From contig JAQFVV010012508.1 of assembly GCA_028023455.1 (NCBI GenBank), forward strand, positions 1,295,877 to 1,359,876: a DNA stretch of 64,000 nucleotides, read 5' to 3'. The DNA is from Epiperipatus broadwayi. Taxonomy: Eukaryota; Onychophora; Udeonychophora; Euonychophora; Peripatidae. A program made the position numbers and the translations under genes. Shown piece after piece: positions 39,601-51,600 of the stretch. A model generated the notes under the pieces. That model was given only the letters and a program-made list of their open reading frames with translations. It had not been told where the DNA came from and ran no database searches. Positions within the stretch are counted from its first letter, which is position 1. Each line of letters opens with the position of its first letter.

Positions 39601-42600
39601 TATGTAAGAGTCAACCTTTCCATAAGTATCTTCTGTGTCCGTAGCACTGTTACGGTAAAGTTTTGAATTTCTTCTTACTCCGGCATATCGCCATATTTTC
39701 CCTCATGTTCGGTTTATGTGCATGCTCATATTAACGGTGTAAACGTTAACCGGTATAGAATCAAAATTTTGGCACCTTCAACGTGTTGGGCCTTACTTAA
39801 CGTGGCCAGTGTAAGAAAAACACGGCCACTAAACGTAACAAAAGAAAAGAGAAAATCTCGCAAAATCTCAAAAGTATTGGGAACGATTTTTTTTTTTAGA
39901 GACAAGATTTGAAAAAAGAGAAAGAGTTTACGATTATGAAACTTAATAAATAAAAATTCTAAACTTTGTTTTGTTTTTGAAGTGACGTTTGTCACTACAA
40001 TAGTACTAGACAAGATTTGAAAAAAGAGAAAGAGTTTACGATTATGAAACTTAATAAATAAAAATTCTAAACTTTGTTTTGTTTTTGAAGTGATGTTTGT
40101 CACTACAATAGTACTCATTTAGATAATGTTTCCATGTGTGCATATTTAAAATAAAAAAGTTTACGATTGAGAATCTTTATAAATAAGAATTCTAAATTTT
40201 GTTTTGTTTTTTTTGAAGTGACGTTTGTCACTACAATAATACTGATTAAGTTTATTTTGTCGTATATATGTATTTAATAAAAATAAAAGGCAGTATAAAA
40301 GTATGAACTGCGCATTTAATAAAAATAAACAGCGGTATATAGGTATAATGAAATCTTAATATATAAGAACTAAAAAACTTTATTTTGTTTTCCAAGCGAC
40401 CTTTTGTCACTACAGTTTTATTGATTTAGGTTGTTTTACCATATATTAATGTAAAAATAAATGAAAGAGTTGGATAAATAAAATGTTGTAGAAAGAAATA
40501 GACTAAACTACGTATTGTATAAAAACAAGCGGCGGACTTAGGGAATAAAGATTTTTTTTTTGTAAAAAGAGAAAGTGGGAAAGTAAATCTATTGAATAAT
40601 GTAGAATTGTGAAATTGCATGATAGGAAATTTTATTTTTGACGGCACGTAACAGCTGGAATCGTTATACTATTCACGATCGATTTCTTTTTCGTTTTGTT
40701 TTGAAAACAATGTGCACGTTAATGTTAGTTTTGTTTTTATATGTTTTTATTGGTGTTTGAAGGGCGATCTCGAAATAATTTTATTATTTATAGTTAATAA
40801 ATGAATAAGAGAAATAAATGACGGTAGGGATAGGGGAACTCGGTATGGCGCACGCTGAATAATTTTATGAAAATAAATAAATAATGAGAATTAAGTTAAT
40901 CAAAGTAGCGTTAAACCATAGTCTTAAGAGTTAATCAAATAAAATATAGTTAAAGTCGTATAACAAAGCAAATTTATAATCAATTGAAAATAATACTATA
41001 TATGTGGACAAGATCACAGTCCAGAAAGCAAAAAAGATAGATATGAGTGAAAAGCACGATGAAATAAATGGGGAAACAGCAGAAGAAAGCCAGCCTCAAA
41101 GATCTGAAAGCGGAATAGAGGAAGCAATGGAGCCTCAAAGTGAAGGAAAACCCATAGGGGAAAATGAAAATTTAATGAAAATGATGGAGATGTTTGTAAA
41201 TACTATAAGGCTAAAAATCAGTCAGATGTCAAAGGAAATAGCTAAAAAGTTTGATGACTTTAGGGAAGAAATATCTTTAGGGATTGAAACAAGGTTTCAA
41301 GGTGTAGAAGAAAAATATAGGGGCCTCCATCAGATTAATAGCGATAGGTTGGAAGAAATCCAAACAAGGCAGCAAGTAATGGAAGCAGATTGCAAGAGAA
41401 TACAAGAAATAGACAAAAGGGTTGAGGAAACAGTGAAAGATTATAGTAATGGAATAATGAAGCTAGAAATGCGCATAACTGAGAATGATGAGCGAATAGA
41501 GAATCTGTGCCAGACAGTGGCTCAAATCGAAAAACAGTTGATAGAAAAACAAGATATCAATATGATAAAAGAACAGAAATTGATAATGGAACAAAGGGTG
41601 GGGGATATGAATATAGTTAGAAAGAAAATAATGACAGGGGATAATATAACACGGATGAAAATAGTTGAAGGATATGAAGATAGTAGTGAGTTAGCAAAAG
41701 TAAATCAGGAACCGGATAGTGGGGATGGAAAAGTAAGACCTATGCAGCAAGAATTTGGAGAGGCCGAGATAGTAGAGGGATGTCAGTTATATCAACCTAA
41801 CATCAACCAGTTTTTAAAGATTAGAATTTTTGAGGGGCAAGCTGGAGAAGCTCCATTGGAGCATATAAATAGCTTGGAAAAGTATTTCAGTGCTAACAGA
41901 ATGGTAGAGGAAAATAAACTAACCATCGCAAGTAACCACCTACAGGGTGACGCTCAGTCATGGTGTACCAACCACCAACCTTTGAGGGTTATAAAGAAGT
42001 GCTAGTAAGAAATTTCTGGAGCGAAGAGCGCCAGGAGACCATCTTATACCAGATAATGCAAGAGAAGTATAGGTCTAATGGGGGTGAGAGCTATCTAAAA
42101 TTTTTCCGAAGACAAGTGTCTAAGGTAAGGACGCTCAGTGCATGTCGCACATCAGAAGGCCAGATCATAAGGATAATACGCCACAACCTACCGTTTAGAA
42201 TTGAGAAAATGCTTCTCACTGTCAATACAAATTCAATAAAGTCAGTGGCTGAACTTCTGAGTGCGGTGGATATGAGCCAGCAGGGCCGTCCACCAAATAG
42301 AACCCGTGAAAACGGCCTCAACACCATGGGCTGGGGGGGGGGGGAACAAATATGCAGCTGAACACAAACCTTGGTCTAATGATAAGTATTCCAGAAATCT
42401 TAAGCAAATGACAGACAATGATACTGTGGAAAAGAAAATCGATGAACTAGTATATAAAGGAAAGGGAAAGGGGGTTAGATCACCTTCGCCTCGGCCTGGG
42501 TGTAGTAAAGATAGCAAGTAGGCTTTTATAATAAATGGTCATGTCGTTTGAGGGTCGGATGTGTGGACTTCGGTTTTCGGAGTTGTGTGTGTAGGTCAGT

Positions 42601-45600
42601 CTGTGCTTTCTGTGCCTTGGGGTTAGAGATGGTGAGAGTGCAGAGGAATGGTTGGAGGTCCTGGCGTGGTCTGGAAGTTCTGTGACATTGTGGCAGAGTA
42701 GGCAGAGATGAAAATTCCTCTGGGTTTTATTCCACTGTAAAAGACTCTGTAAGCCTCAATAAGGAATGAGCATGAGTGCAGTGGATGGCAGAGATGAAAA
42801 TTCCTATGGGACGAGTTCTACAAGATGTAGTTATGTGACTCTCACATTCTACTTTGCCTGGATGTCGCGGAGCTCTAGATTGACAGATCTTTATGCTGTG
42901 ATTCTGTGTTTCTGGCCTGAGGAGATCGACGCAGGCTTGGCTTGTGTGCATAAATGCTTGGGAGATGAGAATCCGTACCTCTGAGTTCTGGATGTCATGC
43001 CTTCTGTTCACTAAAAGTCCGTAGTATAAAATGTTAAGTTTTTGGAAAATACGATTAATAATAAAGACATTAAAATGATAAACTCCATTTAAACGTCTCA
43101 TGTCAGAGGGGGGGTATTGTGCCAGGCACGTTTGATGTGGCCAAGCACAAGCTAAGATTAAATGACTAAATGGTCTAAAATATTTAAATAGCCATTAAAG
43201 AGGGGGGGGTTTATACAGTTATACAAACAATATTCGTTATAAATTAAGAGAGAGAACTGTGGCGATAATATAGACTCACACACACATATGTTTAAAGCCG
43301 ATATTTAAAGGCTGAGAAATATGCATTTGTAAATTTGATTTTTGTTTATTTTTATTATTTGTTTTTAAGGAAAAACAAACTCCACCATGTAATTATAATT
43401 TTGAAGATTTTTGTTTTGTTTGTTAAAGAGAAATGCTAACACCTGTATTTACAATTTGTCAGTACGTATTTATTTATTTTTTTTGAGAGTGCTGACAATC
43501 AATGTAAAAGAGAGAATTTAACCTACTGTTATTTAAAAATAGTTAGAAATAATTTGAAAATTGGAGTTTTTAATGGGCATTTTTCTCTTCAGTTGCATTT
43601 GAGCAAGGGAGGGGGGCCATTGTCTTAAATTTAGAAAAAGCCTAAAGGCATTCTGGCTTCCTGTCCACTCTAAAATAATTTTAACTGTACAAAAGAGTTT
43701 AATTAAACTTGCGATAATGCATGGAGAGAGGAATGTTCAAGTTATGAAAACATTTTTTTTGTTTAAACAAAAAAAACTTCGATACTGATAATGTAATTAA
43801 TCAAAAGTAAAAAGATGTTATCATGTCTTAATTGTGATCTGAATGCATATAAATAAAACTAATTGGAAATGGAATTTTTAGAGATCACTTTGGCGATTAC
43901 ATTGAAATGTTTTACGAATTGGTTAAACCAATTAGTAAAACTAAAACCAATTCAATGAGATTTAATTAATTTTTGTGTCGTGGAGGGGATACCTGAATTG
44001 AGATTGTATTGAGGTGGGATATCTGTTCTGAAGTTGCGAGAGGACAGTTGACTTTTGCTTTTCAAAGGAGGCAGTTCACCTTAGCTTTTCTAAGAGAGCA
44101 GTTTAAGTTGACTTTTACTTTTCAAAGAGTTCGAGTTTAATTTACTTTTTAAAGAGAGTAATTCACGTTTGCAAATCTTATAGAGAGCCTATTTTTAATT
44201 TTGGGAAGCTAATGTTATTTATGGAACCATGCGAAGTCATGCAAGTTTTTAATCATGCTGATTCTAATATCTTGTAAGCCAGAAGATTTATTCTAAGAAA
44301 AAGAAATAATACTCATTCTATCATTCTAAATCAATGGACATTAATCCAGGCCATCATTGAAATAATCTAGCAGTTAACCAGTCAGTTGATGCCAATGGAA
44401 GCTTAATTGTGACACGCCATCGGAGCCTGCAATTAACTTAGGATTCACAAAACAAGAAAGGACGATTGATAGTGTTTAATATCCTGTTTGATATCCATTC
44501 TCCAACCTAAAGATGTCAATCAAACATTTGCCTGCCTATGAAATGATTATGGAGTAGAAACCTACTTCAGTGCGTCCATCCAGCTCCGATCCTGCCGTCC
44601 CAACATAATGTAAAAGCCGAGATCACCAAACACCAAAGTGATGATGACAAATTATACGGACTTATAGCACCGTCAAGTCCAGCCCTTGTTGCAGTTGATG
44701 AACAGATAGACTGCCCACTCAAAACCCATAGAAGAAAGAAGCCTACAAACTTTGTCGGTATACTATTATTTTTTTGTATGTATGTGTTTATTTTATAACC
44801 AGTTAATGCCCACTTCATAAATATGTTTATGTAAGTACACAAACCAATATATCTTGTATGTAACATTAATTTTTCTTTATTTGCTTTACACACGTGTGAA
44901 TTTATATCCACAGAGCACTCTCTCTCCCACATTTTTTATTTAATATACTTTATTATAAAAAAAATGAAATTTCCTTTATTCAATCTAACAATTATCTCGA
45001 CAAGTATTTCCATATGCTTATAATTTGTTTTATAAATGATTTATGTATTATATGATTTCGTTTGTATATGTATTCAATTTGGGAACTTTAATTTTATATT
45101 TATGTTATAAATGGTAGGGGGTATTGGGTTAATAAAAGATATTATAATTTAAAAGCGACTACTGCCATATATTTCATATTTTTTTCATCATTTACTTTCT
45201 CCAACCCCATATTAGTTAGTTATGTAAGTTTTCCGATCCCCATTCTTTTAACTGAGTATAAGAGTATGCTGAGCTAGCGAATGGGATACCTTCTTACCGA
45301 GTCATAAATCTTTATTTTCGTGAGGATACTTTTGTTATTTTTGTATAAATAATTATTTATCGGCACACATGCCCTAATATTATTTGAACTTGCATATCTT
45401 TTCAGGAGGAGAGTTAAATTTCCTTCTGAGAGTGGCGCGAGGGGTCGATTTAGAGTCATCCCTCAAAGGTATGTAACAGTCAACCTTTCCATAAGTATCT
45501 TCTGTGTCCGTAGCACTGTTATGGTAAAGTTTTGAATTTCTTCTTACTCCGGCATATCGCCATATTTTCCCTCATGTTCGGTTTATGCGCATGCTCATAT

Positions 45601-48600
45601 TAACGGTGTAAACGTTAACCGGTATATTATATAATATATCACATGATATAAGCCAATACTTAATAAATCATAGAATCTACAATTTGTTATCTAGGCAATC
45701 TTTTATAAATAAATATGGATTTCATCTTTTACCATGGTCTAAAAACAAAGAATAATGATATGTAACTGTAACAGATTGAGATTTTAATCTTCGTCCATGA
45801 TTAAATAAACAGCATTCAACAAGCAAAAATAACCTGCCTTGAAGATAGAGTAATAAATAATAATTTGTAAAAACTTTCAAGCAAACTGCTACTTATTTAT
45901 GCAATAAATATTAATTTGCCAATAACTAGTTGGTTTCTAAATATAAGTCACATTATAACAACCGAACTTAATAAACCACAGAATTTACAATCTGTTGTCA
46001 AGGTAACCTCAATAAATAAAAGATGATTTCCTTCGTTTACCCTTAAATAAACTACTTTCAACAGGCAAATATAATCTGCTTTGATGGTAGATTAATAAAT
46101 AATCTTTTTAGAACCTTTAAATAAAATCCTATTTTATTACTTTAGGTAATGAAAAAATTGCCAGTAGTTGGATGGTCTCCTAATATAATTCACATGATAA
46201 CAGCTAAAGCGTATAAACCATAGTATCTACAATCTGTTGTCAAGGCAATCTGTATATGGTGTTTTGACTGGTATCGTATGACTAATAATTTGTTTGAATG
46301 ATTTTAAAAATTATTATTTATTATTCTACCTTCAAAGCAGAGTATTTTTATTTATTGAACGGAGTTTAGTTAAACTGTCGTGAAAATAAAAGTCTCAAAA
46401 AAAAGGCAAATAAAGATTTACAGTAATGAACTGGAAGTTCTTAACAATTACAAATGTATAAAGATTGTTACGACAAATGCAAATGTAAGAGTTGCGATTC
46501 ATTGTACAATTAAAGATAATCCTAAGTGCTTCAGTACTTAATAGAACAGCAATATAGTTCACATAATGACATCTAAAAATAAACATATTGGGATTAACAA
46601 GTAGAGGTTGAAAGTGAAATATGCGAATTAAAAGAACAAGTTAAGGCAGGCAAAACTTTCCATAGAGTAATCAATGGATGCCAGAAGGCTTGTGCATAAA
46701 ATCTCTATCTAGTGCCTACTCATCCAATATCTCCAGACTAGTTTCTTGCTTGTGGCTTTCATCAGTGAGGAACCTTGAATTTGGGAGTACTGCACCTAGA
46801 TCTTACGATCTAATGCAACTCTCGAGCAGCCACCTTTTATCTCTTATCTGCTTGAGGGTTGCATTAGATTCTAAGATCTAGGTGCAATCCTCTCAGATCC
46901 AAGGCTCCTCACTGACGAAAGCCACAAGCTAGAAACTAGTCTGGCGATATTGGATGAGTAGGCACTAAATAGGGATTTTATGCACAAACTTTCTGGCATC
47001 CATTAATTACTCTGGCTTGCACTGAGTGGCACTATTGTATGGAGAGTTTTGCCTGTTTTAATAACAGTTATGAACAAGCATAAGAAGTGATGATCACGTG
47101 ATGAACAAGTTAAGACACTGAAATTTAGTTGGGCTGCATATTTAATCAGAACAGACAACAATAGAGGGACTGTTGAAGTTTTAAATTATGTCTGAATAGT
47201 TGTAAGAGGCCATTTCTGAGATGGAGCAATGTGGAGAAGAGAATCTGTGAATGAGAAAACTTTTTATTCTGCCGAGGATTGATGATGATAAATCCTAATA
47301 TTTATTGATTTGTAATATTAAATAAAATTTTAAAAAAGGGCTTTATATATATATGGAGAGAGTAGGATTATTAAAATAATGAGAAATGAAAAACCAAATA
47401 AGATCTGTTTTTGATTTATTATGTTAACTAGTTTATATAAGCCATACTCCTACATTTTTATTTTTTCACAAATATCTATGTATATACTTTTAAACCAATT
47501 GTATTTGCATATGTACTCATGATCCCCCTCCCCCCCCCTTTTTTTTTTTTTTTTTTAGATATTAACTTGTGCAGAAATGTTTGCATCGCTAGAACATTTA
47601 GTTGTGTGTTTTAATTTAATTTCAACTATTGAAAACATTTCTTCAGTTATTCAGAAACTAAGGATATTGGATCTTTCTAATAATCCTCTAAAAAATTGGA
47701 ATCAAGTACTACAATTAGGAAATTTGCCATGGTATTTTTTTTAATTTTCTTTTTATTTCATATATTTAGAAAAAGATAAAAGTTACCCTAGGTTATTCGC
47801 AATAATTTGATACTTCTCACATCAGTGATAAAAGTTACATCATACGTCAATCATATTTTATTTTTACCAATTGTGCATTGACACTCATGTAACCAATCCT
47901 GATTAATCCGGAACCTATGTTCCTGCTACATTGCGCAAATATACTTTGATCCACATTTTTTTTTAATTTATTAACGCACCTATTTTTGACTCGGTATGTG
48001 AGTAGATGATGTAACAATAAAACATTTGTTAATGATTCTTAAAATAAATCGCAGAGGCATTCAACTTGTGCCACTGTGATCAATTCTGGTACATATTTAT
48101 TCTTTCTATAAGTAGCATTACTCGCTTCCCAATAAAAGATTAAAATTTATTTCACAATAAATTTAACTAATAATTTGCTGAGCAATGCTTTCAGCCTAGG
48201 AGGTCATAGTCATTTTCTCACATTGTCACCATTAATGATTTCATTTTATAATTGTTTGAAATAATTTTATATATAAAAATCTTTGAAAATATCAAAACTG
48301 ACGAGTTTTGGGGATTCGTAAAGAAAAAAGTGTAATACTTTCAAGCTGTCATTATAGAGTACTTCAGTGCTATAATTCCTAAAATAATTTATAATAAATC
48401 ATGAAATAAAACAGTAGCCAGTGGGCAGTTGATAATAACATAACTCAGAAAATTTAGAAACTATAAAATGCTGTTTAATTTATATGTTTTTATACGTATT
48501 TAAAATGCATGCCCAGATGTGTGATGAAACTTAGTAAGAAGAAATGGTGTATATATAAATGATATATTTTGCAGTTTCAACCGTGTGTGATTTTTCTTAC

Positions 48601-51600
48601 AAATATACTAACATTTCAGCTTGATCATACAAGGCGTCAACTGGTTGATAAATAGAATACTATAAAGATGATTGTAGAAACGCTGTAAACGATTTATAAC
48701 AGTGGTCTTCAATCCTTGGTCCGCAGATTGGTGCCGATCCACAGAAGTTTAGACTGGCAGGAAAGTTTGTAATAACAAAATAATAAGATTTTAAACTTTT
48801 AATTAATATAAACAATTTTTATTTATTTTTTTATCGCAATTGCACTGTTCTCAGATCCAAGCCACAAGCTAGAAATTAGCCTGGGGATATTGTATGAATA
48901 GATGCTAGATAATGATTTTAAGCGCAACCCTTCTTGCATCCATTAATTACTAAAGCTTGCACTTGGTGACACTACTGTATGGAGAGTTTGCCATTGTTGA
49001 AACTTACATTGTAATTTCAACATTACAAGGAATCCTAAGCAATTATAAACTATATTTATGCTTTCATTGTCAACCTATAGGGGGCTGTGAGTAGCATGCT
49101 GAAAAAATGGAATTATATTGTCTAGTAACTGTTCATGTGATGTACTGATGTACAGCAAGAATGTTCATGGGAGTTTATAATTGCTTGCCATAATCAATCA
49201 GTAATTGTCGTAGTTTATATGAGTGTACTAAGCATGGCTCAGCGATATAAACAGTGTAATCTGCTGTATGGAAATCTCCTTTTTTATCGGCAATTGTATT
49301 TCGCTTTGCACATTTTTTATTCAACAAATTTAACTTAATAATGCAAACGATTATGCAAATACATTGTTATTAATAACATAGTATTTATCCGGACAATGTC
49401 GCTGTCTAAAACAAATTAGTTGATGGGGGGAGAAAATTACGATTACTTTCCTTCGGCAATTGACTGAGGATAAATTGCAATTAAAAGCAACAGTTACGCA
49501 AGGTGTTTTAAAGTCTTTCAGAAAATAATGGTTTTATGCAGAATAAATTGAAAGATAGCATTGCAGATATCAAATAAATAGACTAAAGGATGAGCATACT
49601 GTTTGTGATCCATGGATTCAATTGTGTAATTATCACAAATCTCATTTTTAACTTTGTATTTATTTCTTTTCTTTTTTCCCCCTGAAATATTCATTTATTA
49701 GGGGCTACTAATGAATATATATAAGGGATTTGAACTCAGACTTTTAAACTTTCTCTACCTATCCACTCCCATCTATACAACCGATACACATTACCCCACA
49801 CTTGTGAAAAAGATAAATGATCTCCAATATAAAGGTTTCGTGCTGAACCAGCACTTGTCAGTTAGTCCAGATCATTATCTCCCACGCATATATACAATCA
49901 GTGCTCGGTTTATATGAAGATAACAAACCTTCAGACCCTAAGGACAGGCTTCGATCTTCTCCACCCCCTAACTCTCCAGCCATCCATATTGAAAACATGA
50001 TGATGGAAAACTTAAAGCTCTTGTTTGATGCTAATATTATTGTCATCCTCGTGTTGATTCAGCATGAGATACGTATACTGGGGATCAATTATCTTTTTCA
50101 CACGTCTATGATCATGTGTATTTGTTGTATAAGGTGGGGTGGACAGCTGAAGGGAGCTTGAAAGTATGAGTTCAAATCCTTTATAATTACATTAAGTTCA
50201 GTATACACAATATACTTGTATTTAAATATTATATATATATATTAAAATAAACAGAGCAAAACTCTCCATACAGTATTGCCACCTGTGCTAAACAGAGTAA
50301 TCAATGGATGCCAGAAGGCTTGTGCATAAAATCCCTATCTAGTACCTACTCATCCAATATCCCCAGACTAGTTTCTGGCTTGTGGCTTTCATCAGTGAGG
50401 AACCTTGAATTTGGGAGTACTGCACCTAGATCTTACGATCTAATGCAACCCTCGAGCAGCCACCTTTTATCTCTTATCTGCTTGAGGGTTGCATTAGATT
50501 CTAAGATCTAGGTGCAATCCTCTCAGATCCAAGGCTCCTCACTGACGAAGGCCACAAGCCAGAAACTAGTCTGAGGATATTGGATGAGTAGGTACTAGAT
50601 AGGGATTTTATGCACAAGCCTTCTGGCATCCATTGATTACCCTGTTTAGCACAGGTGGCAATACTGTATGGAGAGTTTTGCTCTGTTTATCAACAATTAA
50701 TGTGCTAGTATAGGAAATGTGATCATGTGATGCTTAATGGTTTAATATATTAAAATAACTATTTCATGATATTCAAAATAGGCACACAAACACTAATTGA
50801 TAGAATATATTTTTAATTTAATAAAATTTTAAATAATGCAATGTTGTATAATTTTTTCTACACGACTTCTGCTAGTTTGACACATCAATTAAACTGTTGT
50901 TCAGCATGAAATGTGCATCTTGGGGGTTGTATATCTTTTTCACGTTTTTGGTCGTGTATTTGTGATTACGTCTCTCCACAAAATGTTAAAAGCAGATAGA
51001 AATTAGTCCCTACCCTTGTGTAAAAGTGGTGTAGTGAAAATTAAACTACAAAAATATTATTCATCAAGTGGATAATCTCTAGTTTAATGAATGTGATTAA
51101 TAAAAATTATTAATATACTTCCATCAAGTGCTTTATTTAAAATTTGTGAGGGCACTAAGTTTGGCTCTTATCGATTAAACTATATTGATTCCCTATCTAT
51201 ATATGCTGAACTGATAAAATTATGTGTGATTGTTGTGATCTGGAGCATGGGAGCACTTGTTCAGCACAAAATATGCTTCTTGGGGATTATACATCTTTTT
51301 CACATGTCTTTGGTCATAAGGTGGTAAAAATGGATAGTAATCAGTTTATATCTTGCTTGAGAGTGATGTAGTGAAAATTACACTACAGAAATACTTTAAA
51401 TGAATAATCTCTAGTCTAATGAATAATTAATAAAAATTATTAATGTACATAATGTTGAAAACATGAATGGTTGGTAATTAATCGCACACACAGTATGTGT
51501 ATAAAATGTAGGCATAAATATCAAAATGTATGTTAAATAAAACTTTAAAAAAAAAAAAAGGCTACATTGTTTTATCACAATTAAGAAATGTTGCTTTAGA

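Larger units (their letters stand above)
37207..45626 (+). mobile_element. LTR retrotransposon with gag but no pol
   Basis: Two direct repeats (37207-39757 and 43115-45626) flank 3357 bp. The target duplication is TTATA (37202-37206 and 45627-45631). A purine tract AGAGGGGGGG abuts the 3' LTR, and a TGGCACC word 12 bp after the 5' LTR may be the primer-binding site. The interior holds a repeated leader and a gag-like ORF region. No protease, RT, RNase H or integrase is present, so it must be non-autonomous. It lies in sense orientation inside TBCE intron 5. Confidence 0.9.

Noticed and set aside
39726-40118. 130-codon minus-strand ORF over the leader repeats
   Set aside because: The peptide repeats itself because the DNA is a tandem repeat. 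No domain, and the opposite strand to gag.
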